A stretch of 64,000 nt of DNA from Streptomyces europaeiscabiei (GTDB lineage Bacteria > Actinomycetota > Actinomycetes > Streptomycetales > Streptomycetaceae): the NCBI RefSeq assembly GCF_036346855.1, contig NZ_CP107841.1, positions 4,344,001 through 4,408,000 on the forward strand. Direction: 5' to 3'. Numbering within the stretch: the stretch's first letter is position 1; each line of letters begins with the position of its first letter. Positions 18,038 to 26,353 of the stretch are shown here, piece after piece. Made by a program: the position numbers and the translations under genes. The notes beneath the pieces were generated by a model. That model was not told the origin of the DNA, made no database searches, and saw nothing but the letters and a program-made list of their open reading frames with translations.

Positions 18038-19450
18038 TCAGGCACTTGACCGTTCGCCACGACCAATGAGTTCCACCAGTCCCCACCCGGCGAGCGTCAT
18101 CGCCACCGCCGTCGGCGCGGTCACCTGGACGGCGATCAGCAGGGCCGAGCGTCCTTCGAAGAGCCCGCCGAACCCGACCATGGAGAGCCCCAGCACACCG
18201 AAGAGACACAGGGTCGCCCCCAGGGCGGCGGCAGGGCCGGAATACGCACCCGACCTGCGCGAACCACTCACTCGGGACGGCCGAACGGCGGGCCCTGCGG
18301 CAGGGCGTTCGAAGCTCCGGAAGGCGGCGACCAGGACCGCGGTGAGGACGGTCGCGGCGGCGATGCGCAGGGGCAGTTGGGCCCACCAGGCACCCGACGC
18401 GGGCGCGGGCAGGTCGACACCGAGGGCGAGCAGCACGCCGTACACCCCGAGCATGGCCGAAAGATGCCACAGGAACGCCGTCATCGAGATGCCGTTGGCC
18501 GCCACGACCGCCCGCCACACCTTCGGCCGCCGCAGCCATCGCCCGACCGGCCCGCGCAGCCACTCCACCGCGCCGACCAGCCACAGCCCGTGGCACAGCA
18601 GCGCGAAGGTCGGCGGCGCCATGTTCGACACCTTCTCGCCCGGCATCCCGACCATCGACAGCGGATACGGCCCGTACGCCACCAGCAGCGCGGCCCCCGC
18701 GAGCCCGGCCCCGGCGAGCAGGTACGGCCGCGTCAACCGCCCGTCGGCGCGCAGGAATCCGAGCTGGTGGATCGCGAGCCACACGAAGGCGAAGTTGAGG
18801 AACTCGACGAACGGCACGTCGAACGCGAAGCGCAGTACGTCGACAGCCCCGGCGGCCGCGACCAGCGCCCCGAACGCGCCCCACCCGAACCGCTCGTGCA
18901 GCTTGAGCAGCGGCGGGGTGAAGGCGACCATCGCGAGATAGATCCCGATGAACCACAGCGGCTGCGCGACCAGCCGCAGTGCCACGTCGAGCAGTCCGCC
19001 GTCCAGGCCCGCGAGTTGGAGGAGGACGGCGGCGGCGCCCCACACCCCTATGAACACCATGGTGGGCCGCAGCAGCCGCTGGAGGCGGGCCCGGAGGAAG
19101 GCCGGGTAGACGGAAGCCCCCTCGCCGGTACTCCTTCGGCTGAGCGAGCGGTAGGAGAGGGCGTGCGAGAAACCGCCGACGAAGAAGAACACCGGCATGA
19201 TCTGCAGGGCCCAGGTGAGGATCTGCAGCCGGGGCTCGACGGCGAGGAGGTTGCCCACCTCGACCTGGCCGTTCCCCCCGCCGCCGTTGCCTCCGCCGCC
19301 GTTGCCTCCGCCGCCGGTCGTGACCGCCGCCATCAGCCAGTGGCCGAGGACGACCGTGCCGAGGGAGGCGACGCGGAGCAGGTCGACGTACCGGTCACGG
19401 GTGGACGGGGTGGTGGCGGCGAGCTCGCTCGCACTCACGCTTGCGCTCAT
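18038..19450 (-). CDS. acyltransferase-3 family integral membrane protein
   Basis: A 470-residue protein with about 10-11 hydrophobic segments. The N-terminal RDRYVDLLRVASLGTVVLGH matches the acyltransferase-3 entry motif, including the candidate catalytic His. VFFFVGGF and LWFIGIYLA are also family-like. Such enzymes O-acylate sugars, glycolipids or secondary metabolites. An external loop after helix 1 contains (GGGGN)3. The start is the only upstream ATG and its ribosome site is poor. The gene lies 67 bases downstream of ispE on the same strand. Spacer 17807-18037 holds no visible gene. The substrate is unknown. Confidence 0.85.
   Translation of the reverse strand: MSASVSASELAATTPSTRDRYVDLLRVASLGTVVLGHWLMAAVTTGGGGNGGGGNGGGGNGQVEVGNLLAVEPRLQILTWALQIMPVFFFVGGFSHALSYRSLSRRSTGEGASVYPAFLRARLQRLLRPTMVFIGVWGAAAVLLQLAGLDGGLLDVALRLVAQPLWFIGIYLAMVAFTPPLLKLHERFGWGAFGALVAAAGAVDVLRFAFDVPFVEFLNFAFVWLAIHQLGFLRADGRLTRPYLLAGAGLAGAALLVAYGPYPLSMVGMPGEKVSNMAPPTFALLCHGLWLVGAVEWLRGPVGRWLRRPKVWRAVVAANGISMTAFLWHLSAMLGVYGVLLALGVDLPAPASGAWWAQLPLRIAAATVLTAVLVAAFRSFERPAAGPAVRPSRVSGSRRSGAYSGPAAALGATLCLFGVLGLSMVGFGGLFEGRSALLIAVQVTAPTAVAMTLAGWGLVELIGRGERSSA
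19271..19315. repeat. 15-nt in-frame repeat coding (GGGGN)3
   Basis: Three 15-nt units (GTTGCCTCCGCCGCC on the plus strand, the first unit slightly diverged) within the acyltransferase gene. They encode a flexible Gly-rich loop. Confidence 0.85.
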
Positions 19451-19517
19451 GGGAGTACGGTCGCGCCGGCGCCCGGGTGGGCGTCAGCGCTCACGTACTC
19501 AACTCACGTCTGAGTAC

Positions 19518-20432
19518 CTAGGCTTGGGCTTGTCGGACGACGGTCGCCCCCGGCGCGGGTGAGACGGCCTCCCTCGCCGCCCCGCACGTGCCGGAGGCGA
19601 GCAGCCCCTCGGCGATGGTGCGGGCCGCGTCGGCGTCCCGGGCGAGGAAGGCCGTGGTCGGGCCGGAGCCGGAGACGAGCGCGGCGAGCGCGCCGGCCGC
19701 GAGGCCCTCGGCGAGGGTGCCGGCCAGCTTCGGGAAGAGCGAGAGGGCGGCGGGCTGGAGGCCGTTGGAGCCCGGCAGGAAGGCCGCGAGCGCGTCCACG
19801 TCCCCCTTGGCGAGCGCGTCCAGCAGCACCTGGGAGGCCACGGGCTCGGGGACGGTGTCGTGGGCGTGGAGCCGGTCGAACTCACGGTAGACGGCGGGGG
19901 TGGAGAGGCCGCCGTCGGCGACGGCGAACACCCAGTGGAACGAGCCGCCCACGTCGAGGGGCTGGAGCTGTTCGCCCCGCCCCGTCCCCAGAGCCGCCCC
20001 ACCCACCAGACCGAACGGCACGTCACTGCCCAACTCCGCGCAGATGTCAAGGAGTTCCTCGCGCGAGGCGTTCGTACCCCACAGCGTGTCGCAGGCCAGG
20101 AGGGCGCCTGCCGCGTCCGCGCTGCCACCGGCCATACCGCCCGCGACGGGGATGTCCTTGGCGATGTGCAGGTGCACGGCGGCCTCGATGCCGTGGCGTT
20201 CCGCCAGCGCGAGCGCGGCCCGCGCGGCGAGGTTCGTACGGTCCAGGGGGACCTGGTCGGCGCCGGGGCCCTCGCAGGTGACGGTCAGTTCGTCGGCGGG
20301 GGTGGCGGTGACCTCGTCGTACAGCCCGACGGCGAGGAAGACGTTGGCCAGGTCGTGGAAGCCGTCGGGCCGGGCACCGCCGACCGCGAGCTGCACATTG
20401 ACCTTGGCGGGGACGCGAACGGTGACGCTCAC
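19518..20432 (-). CDS. ispE: 4-diphosphocytidyl-2-C-methyl-D-erythritol kinase
   Basis: A 304-residue GHMP kinase that phosphorylates CDP-methylerythritol in the non-mevalonate isoprenoid pathway. The substrate-site segment is [15 protein letters not shown]. The ATP-binding GHMP motif is [17 protein letters not shown], and a C-terminal [11 protein letters not shown] completes the fold. The GTG start overlaps the rsmA stop as GTGA, with GAGGAG upstream. The frame is open much further up but that stretch is the rsmA tail read in another frame. The rsmA-ispE coupling is conserved across actinobacteria. Confidence 0.96.
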   Translation of the reverse strand: MSVTVRVPAKVNVQLAVGGARPDGFHDLANVFLAVGLYDEVTATPADELTVTCEGPGADQVPLDRTNLAARAALALAERHGIEAAVHLHIAKDIPVAGGMAGGSADAAGALLACDTLWGTNASREELLDICAELGSDVPFGLVGGAALGTGRGEQLQPLDVGGSFHWVFAVADGGLSTPAVYREFDRLHAHDTVPEPVASQVLLDALAKGDVDALAAFLPGSNGLQPAALSLFPKLAGTLAEGLAAGALAALVSGSGPTTAFLARDADAARTIAEGLLASGTCGAAREAVSPAPGATVVRQAQA

Positions 20433-21433
20433 GACTGACGGGGCTCCTCGTTGTGGGTCTTGTGGCCGGTTTTGTTGTCGGTCTTGCTGTCGGTCTTGCT
20501 GTCGGTCTTGCTGTCGGTCCTGTGGTCGGTCTTGCTGTCGGTCCTGTGGTCGGTCTTGCTGTCCGTGGCGTCCTCGGTGACGCGGTTCTCGGCGATGGCG
20601 GCGAACTCCTCGACCGTCAGGGACTCCCCGCGGGCCTGCGGGGAGACTCCGGCGGCGACGAGGGCGGCCTCGGCGGCGGCCGCGGATCCGGCCCACCCGG
20701 CGAGGGCGGCCCGCAGCGTCTTCCGCCGCTGGGCGAAGGCCGCGTCGACGACCGCGAACACGTCCCGCCTGGCGGCGGTGGTCTTGACCGGCTCGGTCCG
20801 GCGGACGAGCGAGACGAGCCCGCTGTCGACGTTCGGCGCCGGCCAGAAGACGTTCCGCCCGATCGAGCCGGCCCGCTTGACCTGCGCGTACCAGTTCGCC
20901 TTCACCGACGGCACGCCGTACACCTTCGAGCCCGGCCCGGCGGCGAGCCGGTCGGCGACCTCCGCCTGGACCATCACGAGGGTGCGCTCGATGGTGGGGA
21001 AGGTTTCGAGCATGTGCAGCAGCACGGGGACGGCGACGTTGTAGGGAAGGTTCGCGACGAGGGCCGTGGGGGCCGGGCCGGGAAGCTCGGTCACCTGCAT
21101 CGCGTCCGAGTGCACGAGGGCGAAACGGCCGGCGCGGATGGGCATGCGGGCGGCGATGGTGGCGGGCAGCGCGGCGGCGAGGACGTCGTCGATCTCCACG
21201 GCCGTGACCCTGTCCGCCACCTCCAGCAGGGCGAGGGTGAGGGAGCCGAGCCCCGGGCCGACCTCGACGACCGTGTCCTGCGGGCGGACGTCCGCGGTCC
21301 GCACGATCCGGCGGACCGTGTTCGCGTCGATCACGAAGTTCTGGCCGCGCTGTTTGGTGGGGCGCACGCCGAGCGCTGCCGCGAGTTCACGGACGTCGGT
21401 GGGGCCCAGTAGGGCGTCGGGGGGGCTGCTCAC
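20429..21433 (-). CDS. rsmA: 16S rRNA (adenine1518/1519-N6)-dimethyltransferase, KsgA
   Basis: A 334-residue Rossmann methyltransferase that dimethylates two adjacent adenines near the 3' end of 16S rRNA. The entry motif is [10 protein letters not shown], the SAM site [12 protein letters not shown], the acidic motif AVEIDD and the catalytic NLPYN. The GTG start ([10 protein letters not shown]) is chosen because the upstream extension is intergenic repeat sequence. The last 45 residues are an unusual hydrophilic tail of DSKT/DHRT tetrapeptides, absent from typical RsmA. It sits in the tatD-rpfB-rsmA-ispE order. Confidence 0.96.
   Translation of the reverse strand: MSSPPDALLGPTDVRELAAALGVRPTKQRGQNFVIDANTVRRIVRTADVRPQDTVVEVGPGLGSLTLALLEVADRVTAVEIDDVLAAALPATIAARMPIRAGRFALVHSDAMQVTELPGPAPTALVANLPYNVAVPVLLHMLETFPTIERTLVMVQAEVADRLAAGPGSKVYGVPSVKANWYAQVKRAGSIGRNVFWPAPNVDSGLVSLVRRTEPVKTTAARRDVFAVVDAAFAQRRKTLRAALAGWAGSAAAAEAALVAAGVSPQARGESLTVEEFAAIAENRVTEDATDSKTDHRTDSKTDHRTDSKTDSKTDSKTDNKTGHKTHNEEPRQS
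20477..20560. repeat. 12-nt in-frame array at the 3' end of rsmA
   Basis: Seven 12-nt units: five GTCGGTCTTGCT and two GTCGGTCCTGTG. They encode the repeated SKTD and HRTD tetrapeptides of the RsmA tail. Confidence 0.9.
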
Positions 21434-21524
21434 GGCACAAGGGTACGGGGCGGGGGCTGTGCCCCGGTTCGTGGGCGCCCTGGGGGTCGGGGGTGCGGGT
21501 GCGTCGGCGTGTGCGGGTGGTGTG

Positions 21525-21674
21525 TGGTCGCTGGCGCAGTTCCCCGCGCCCCTGAAAAGCAGGGGCTGCGCCCCGTGCTTCTCGGCCCGCAGGGCCACCG
21601 CTCCTCAGGCCCGCAGGGCCTGGTTTTTCAGGGGCGCGGGGAACTGCGCAACCAGCCCCCACCGGACCCGCACT
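21525..21674. repeat. type I dispersed repeat, two facing arms
   Basis: A left arm (GCGCAGTTCCCCGCGCCCCT) faces a right arm (AGGGGCGCGGGGAACTGCGC) across about 60 bases holding diverged units with GGCCCGCAGGGCC. It lies between rpfB and rsmA. Confidence 0.85.
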
Positions 21675-21711
21675 CGCCGACGCACCCGGACCCCGCCCCC
21701 CGACGCGGCCC

Positions 21712-23208
21712 TCACCCCCGCAGCCGGGCCCCGCAATGGGGCCAGGGACTCGCCCCCCGCTGGACGTACAGCTTCTTCGCGCGGAGGGTCTGTTCGCCTG
21801 CGGAGGCGTCCTGGGGACGACCGCTGCCGCCGAGGCTCTGCCAGGTCCTCGTATCGAACTGATACAGCCCCCCGTACGTCCCGGAGGGATCGACCGCGTT
21901 CGGCCGCCCCCCGGACTCGCACGCGGCGAGCCCGGACCAGTTCAGCCCCTCCGCCCCGGCCACGGACGTCGGCATCGCCTTCGTCCCGACCTTCACAAGC
22001 TGGTCCTGCGGCTCACGCACGACCTCCGTGCGGAGCAGCCGCGGCCGCTGCCTGACCCCGTTGACCGTGCGGATCGCGTACGTGATCCGGCGGGTGCCCG
22101 GGTGACCGGCCCGCTCGACGACCTCCGTGCCCCGGAAGAGCGAGGGGTCCTCGGTGCGGAGCACCCGGAACGGGATGGGCACCTCGCGGACCTCCTGGGA
22201 CCCGGTCACCCGCAGCACGGTCACCGTCTGCCCGTCCCGGGGGAAGCTCGACCACGCGACCGAGGTGGTGTCCTCCCCGCGCAGGGTGACCCCGGCCTGC
22301 TCCACGGCCTCCCCCACGGTCGCCGCGTTCGTCCGGATCGTCCGCGTCCGCCCGTCCGCCATGATCGTGACGGTGCGCTCGGTACGGACGTCCAGCTCCA
22401 GACCCTCACGCCCGATGCGCCGGGAGCGCGAGGTCGACACGTACGCGCCCTCCGCACGCACCCCGAGTTGCTGAAGCGCCCCGTCCACCGTGCGGGCGGT
22501 CGTCCAGACCTTGCGCGGCCGGCCGTCCAGGGTGAGGTCGACGGGCCGCCCGTAGTGCACGGCGACCTCGTCACCGCTGCTCAGCGCGGTACCGGGGGCG
22601 GGGGCGATGACATCGTGGGCGCCGAAGGCGACGCCTTCGTCGGCGAGCAGCTCGGAGACGTCGTCGGCGAAGGTGTGCAGCGTGCGCGGCCGCCCGTCGA
22701 CGGTCAGCTCGATCGCCTTGTCCTTCGCCACGAAGGCGGAGGTCCCGCCCGCGAGGAACGCCACCACCAGCGCCTGCGGCACCAGCCGCCGCAGCGAACC
22801 GGGCCTTCCGGCGGACCGCCCGCGCCGCACGGCCCGCCGGGAGCCGCCCCGCCCGCCACCGACCGGCCCGGCGGGCTCGGGGTTCAGCTCTTCCGGCACC
22901 TCACGGGCGCGCCGGTCCTCACGGGCGGGCCGGTCCTCATAGGCGGGCCGGTCCTCATAGGCGGGCCGGTCCTCATAGGCGGGCCGGTACGTGTCCGCGT
23001 AGACCCCGTACGGCAACGTCGCGGCCTCGTACGGCGGCGTCGCGGCCTCGAACGGCGGCGTCGCGGCGGCGTACGGCTGCGTCCGGACGTCATACGGCGG
23101 CGTCCCGGTGTCGTACGGCTGTGTCCCGGTGTCGTACGAGGCAGGCTGCCAACTCGTACCGTCCGCAGGGCCATAGGTCTCGTACGACGACGACTGCACG
23201 TTGCTCAC
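21712..23208 (-). CDS. rpfB: resuscitation-promoting factor, RpfB type
   Basis: A 498-residue muralytic protein. The cytoplasmic N-terminus (about 1-140) is repetitive (PPYEAAT, PAYEDR units) and basic near the membrane. A single helix (LVPQALVVAFLAGG) follows. Then come three DUF348 domains, each starting with a LTVDGRPR-like strand, a G5-like segment, and a C-terminal Rpf lysozyme-like domain with catalytic E431 in AACESGG. RpfB cleaves peptidoglycan and supports spore germination or exit from dormancy. The location between tatD and rsmA matches mycobacterial rpfB. The GTG is preceded by GGAG. The long repetitive cytoplasmic head is unusual. Confidence 0.93.
   Translation of the reverse strand: MSNVQSSSYETYGPADGTSWQPASYDTGTQPYDTGTPPYDVRTQPYAAATPPFEAATPPYEAATLPYGVYADTYRPAYEDRPAYEDRPAYEDRPAREDRRAREVPEELNPEPAGPVGGGRGGSRRAVRRGRSAGRPGSLRRLVPQALVVAFLAGGTSAFVAKDKAIELTVDGRPRTLHTFADDVSELLADEGVAFGAHDVIAPAPGTALSSGDEVAVHYGRPVDLTLDGRPRKVWTTARTVDGALQQLGVRAEGAYVSTSRSRRIGREGLELDVRTERTVTIMADGRTRTIRTNAATVGEAVEQAGVTLRGEDTTSVAWSSFPRDGQTVTVLRVTGSQEVREVPIPFRVLRTEDPSLFRGTEVVERAGHPGTRRITYAIRTVNGVRQRPRLLRTEVVREPQDQLVKVGTKAMPTSVAGAEGLNWSGLAACESGGRPNAVDPSGTYGGLYQFDTRTWQSLGGSGRPQDASAGEQTLRAKKLYVQRGASPWPHCGARLRG
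22927..22980. repeat. 18-nt in-frame repeat coding PAYEDR
   Basis: Three perfect 18-nt units (GGGCCGGTCCTCATAGGC) and one degenerate neighbour in the cytoplasmic head of RpfB. Confidence 0.88.
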
Positions 23209-23363
23209 GACGACACGCTCCAGAGGGGATCCGGGTCCGGGTCGGGCGACGTGAACCTAGCGGACTCCGGTCACCCTCCAAAGCAACGTGGTCACGCAGT
23301 GTCGCGACACGGGCCGCTGATCATCTTTTTGGGTCCCTCGGACGGCCGACAGAACGTGACCGG

Positions 23364-24266
23364 TCAGTAATCGAACGCCCGCGCCGTGTTCGCCGCGAGC
23401 GCCGTCGCCAGCGCGTCCTCGCCGATCCCCCGCACCGCGGCCATCGCCCGAACCGTGACCGGAATGAGATACGGCGCGTTGGGCCGTCCGCGGTACGGCA
23501 CGGGCGTCAGGAAGGGCGCGTCGGTCTCGACGAGGACGAGTTCGAGGGGCGCGACGGCGAGGGCGTCGCGCAGCGGCTGGGCGTTCCTGAAGGTCATGTT
23601 CCCGGCGAAGGACATGAAGTAGCCGTGCTCGGCGCACACGGCGGCCATGTCGGCATCGCCGGAGTAGCAGTGGAAGACGGTCCGCTCGGGCGGGCCCTCC
23701 TCCTTCAGGATCCGCAACACGTCGTCGTGGGCGTCGCGGTCGTGGATGACCAGCGCCTTGCCGTGCCGCTTGGCGATCTCGATGTGCGCGCGGAAGGACC
23801 GCTCCTGGGCGGCCTTGCCCTCCGGCCCGGTCCGGAAGTAGTCGAGCCCCGTCTCCCCGACCCCCTTGACCTGTGGCAACGCGGCCAGTCGGTCGATCTC
23901 GGCGAGCGCTTCGTCGAGCGCCGCGTCACCGCCGGGTGTCCGCGCGCCCTGCCGGGACCAGCCGTCCGGGTCGCCGTGCACGATCCGCGGCGCCTCGTTG
24001 GGGTGCAGCGCGACCGTCGCGTGCACGGCCTCGTACCGCTCGGCGGTCTCGGCGGCCCAGCGCGAGCCCTTGATGTCGCAGCCGACCTGCACGACCGTCG
24101 TCACCCCCACGGAGGCGGCCTTCGCGAGGCCCTCCTCGACCGTGCCGGACTGCATGTCCAGATGGGTGTGCGAATCCGCGACCGGCACCCGCAGGGGTTC
24201 GGGGAGCGGGGGCGCGGCGTTCTTGTCGTTCTTGCCGGACGCGTTGCCGGAGTCGTTCGAAGGCAT
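23364..24266 (-). CDS. TatD-family metal-dependent hydrolase (DNase)
   Basis: A 300-residue amidohydrolase-fold protein. The metal-binding motif is DSHTHLD near residue 31. GETGLDYFR, the histidines of VIHDRDAHDD and HCYSGD, and the final acidic VETDAPFL complete a full TatD active site. TatD proteins are 3'-5' DNases with roles in repair and DNA turnover. The first 20 residues (Asn/Lys/Ser-rich) are extra to the family. It is the first gene of the conserved tatD-rpfB-rsmA-ispE block. The 155-base spacer before rpfB shows no recognisable ydaO riboswitch. Confidence 0.94.
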   Translation of the reverse strand: MPSNDSGNASGKNDKNAAPPLPEPLRVPVADSHTHLDMQSGTVEEGLAKAASVGVTTVVQVGCDIKGSRWAAETAERYEAVHATVALHPNEAPRIVHGDPDGWSRQGARTPGGDAALDEALAEIDRLAALPQVKGVGETGLDYFRTGPEGKAAQERSFRAHIEIAKRHGKALVIHDRDAHDDVLRILKEEGPPERTVFHCYSGDADMAAVCAEHGYFMSFAGNMTFRNAQPLRDALAVAPLELVLVETDAPFLTPVPYRGRPNAPYLIPVTVRAMAAVRGIGEDALATALAANTARAFDY

Positions 24267-24324
24267 GCCCCGATCCTACGAATCGCACGATCGGGGCATG
24301 TCCTCCAGGCTCGCTGGGGGGAGG

Positions 24325-24732
24325 TCAGCTCGCCTTGCGGTGGAACGGGTGCAGGAGGTCGGCCAGGTGCCAGTGGTGGTGCTCCTTGTGGTCCACCGCG
24401 TCCGAGGTCTCAGCGTCCGCCGCCACGGGGCGTGGCTTCGGCACGTGCCGCCGTCGCTCGGCGTCCCGGACCGACGACACCTGGCCCGCCCGCATGATCC
24501 GTACGACATGACCGTCGCAGTTCTGGCACGCGGGCCTCGACAGCGGGGACGGCACGACCTGGCCGTCGGCCACGTACATCACGAAGTCGCGTCCCTGGGC
24601 GTCGTTGTGGTGCTCTATCTCGTACGACTGCTCCCAGCCGTGCCCGCAGTGCATGCAGGCGAACGAGTACGACTCGTGCACGACGGCGGTGGCGGTGTCC
24701 CGCAGGACGGTCCGCTCTGCGATCTCGGTCAT
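24325..24732 (-). CDS. small zinc-ribbon-like protein of unknown function
   Basis: A 135-residue soluble protein with two Cys knuckles, CMHCGHGW and CQNCDGH, about 40 residues apart, fitting one zinc ribbon. The C-terminal third is basic and ends in a His-rich DHKEHHHWHLADLLHPFHRK. The ATG has an excellent GAGGAG site 7 bases upstream, and the longer frame reads through repeat DNA. It lies upstream of tatD in the same direction with a 58-base gap. A metal-binding or nucleic-acid role is only inferred. Confidence 0.85.
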   Translation of the reverse strand: MTEIAERTVLRDTATAVVHESYSFACMHCGHGWEQSYEIEHHNDAQGRDFVMYVADGQVVPSPLSRPACQNCDGHVVRIMRAGQVSSVRDAERRRHVPKPRPVAADAETSDAVDHKEHHHWHLADLLHPFHRKAS

Positions 24733-24960
24733 TGCCAGCTCCTCTGGTCCGCTGGACGGTGAGGACGAGTACGTCCTCAGCACCCAGTTGACTCCTCGGC
24801 GGACCTGGAGTGCACCCCACCTGCCGACTGTTGAAGCCGTTTTGGCCCTCCCTTGTGGGAAGGCCGTCTGTGCGAGGGCTGTGCTTTGCTCAGCTTTGCC
24901 AGGGCATGGGGCGTGGGGGCTCGTTCGCGGCGCACAGGGGCGTGCGTTGTGCGTCGCGGA

Positions 24961-25266
24961 GTGCGGGTCCGGTGGGGCTTCCCGCGCAGTTACCCGCGCC
25001 CCTGAAAGCAGGTGCCGCGCCCCACGCTTTGCGGCCCGAGGACCGTCGCCCAACAGCGCCGAGGACCGTTGTTCTTCAGGGCCCGCAGGGCCATCGTCCT
25101 TCAAGCCCGCGGGGCCTGGTCCTGCCGACCCGCGGGACCGTCGTCGTCCAGACCCTGGCCGGAAACCGTCGTCGTCCAGACCCGCGGGGCCTGGTCTTCC
25201 AGCGGCGCAGGGCATGGTCCTCCAGGGGCGCGGGGAACTGCGCGGGAAGCCCCACCGGACCCGCAC
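24961..25266. repeat. type I dispersed repeat with expanded interior
   Basis: A left arm (24961-25005) and right arm (25221-25266) of about 45 bases are inverted copies with few mismatches. Between them are 8-10 diverged units of about 23 bases sharing CCCGCGGGGCCTGGTC or GGACCGTCGTCGTCCAG. It fills most of the 554-bp gap before rsmI; the remaining 24733-24960 probably carries the zinc-ribbon gene promoter and shows no gene. Confidence 0.85.
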
Positions 25267-25286
25267 CCGAAAACGCATCCCACCCC

Positions 25287-26135
25287 CTACGGCGCAGCCC
25301 TCTTCGCGGCCACCACCGCGTCGAAGACCTCCCTCTTCGGCAACCCGGCCTCGACCGCCACCGCGGCGATCGCCTCCTTGCGCCGCTCCCCCGCCTCCTC
25401 CCGCACCTGAACCCGCCGCACCAGCTCCGCCCCGTCCAGTTCCTCCGGCCCCTTCTCCGGCGCCCCCTCGACCACGACGGTGATCTCCCCGCGCACACCG
25501 GCCGCCGCCCACTCGGCCAGCTCCCCGACAGGGCCCCGCTTGACCTCCTCGTACGTCTTGGTCAGCTCACGGCACACGGCGGCCCGCCGCTGCGCGCCGA
25601 AGACCTCGGCCATCGCCGCGAGCGTCGCGTCCAGGCGGTGGGGCGCCTCGAAGTACACGAGTGTGCGCCGCTCCTCCGCGACCTCGCGCAGCCGCCCCAG
25701 CCGCTCTCCGGCCTTGCGCGGCAGGAACCCCTCGAAGCAGAACCGGTCCACGGGCAGCCCGGACAGCGCGAGCGCGGTGAGCACGGCCGAAGGCCCGGGG
25801 ACGGCAGTGACGCGGATGTCCTTCTCCACGGCGGCGGCGACGAGCCGGTACCCGGGGTCGGAGACCGACGGCATCCCCGCGTCCGTGACCAACAACACCC
25901 GGGCGCCGCCCACCAGTGCCTCGACGAGCTCCGGTGTACGCGCGGCCTCGTTGCCCTCGAAGTAGGAGACGATCCGCCCGACAGGCTGCACACCCAGCGC
26001 CTGGGTGAGCCGCCGAAGCCGCCGGGTGTCCTCGGCGGCGACCACGTCCGCACCGGCCAACTCCTGGGCGAGCCGGGGCGGCGCATCCGCAACATCACCG
26101 ATGGGGGTACCTGCCAACACAAGGATTCCTGTCAC
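25287..26135 (-). CDS. rsmI: 16S rRNA (cytidine1402-2'-O)-methyltransferase
   Basis: A 282-residue tetrapyrrole-methylase-fold enzyme that 2'-O-methylates C1402 in the ribosomal decoding centre. The family start is TGILVLAGTPIGDVAD. VAAEDTRR, LLVTDAGMPSVSDPGY and VPGPSAVLTALALSGLP are diagnostic. The GTG start is fixed by alignment to these motifs. The longer upstream frame overlaps the pmt promoter region. It is divergent from pmt across 218 bases that contain a type II repeat. Confidence 0.95.
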   Translation of the reverse strand: MTGILVLAGTPIGDVADAPPRLAQELAGADVVAAEDTRRLRRLTQALGVQPVGRIVSYFEGNEAARTPELVEALVGGARVLLVTDAGMPSVSDPGYRLVAAAVEKDIRVTAVPGPSAVLTALALSGLPVDRFCFEGFLPRKAGERLGRLREVAEERRTLVYFEAPHRLDATLAAMAEVFGAQRRAAVCRELTKTYEEVKRGPVGELAEWAAAGVRGEITVVVEGAPEKGPEELDGAELVRRVQVREEAGERRKEAIAAVAVEAGLPKREVFDAVVAAKRAAP

Positions 26136-26162
26136 ACCCCCATCCTCCCAGCCACCACCCCC

Positions 26163-26232
26163 TGGGGGCGAAGCCCCCGAAGGGACCGCGGGACTGTGCC
26201 GATGTGCGGCTCCACCGGGTGAGCGCGACCAG
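26163..26232. repeat. type II dispersed repeat
   Basis: GGGGGCGAAGCCCCC hairpin followed by CGATGTGCGGCTCCACCG and a GCGACCAGCC end. This is the second of three copies in the window and lies in the rsmI/pmt divergent region. Confidence 0.65.
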
Positions 26233-26353
26233 CCGCGCCCCGCCCGCGGACACCGCGGCGCAGGCATCCCCACGCCCGGAAGGCACCCCACGCCCCACGA
26301 CCCACATTCCGTTCCCACGGGACTCCCACAGCGGTGTTCCCTACGATGGCGCG

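Noticed and set aside
23209..23363. ydaO (c-di-AMP) riboswitch before rpfB
   Set aside because: The spacer is too short and lacks the conserved core seen before other rpf genes.
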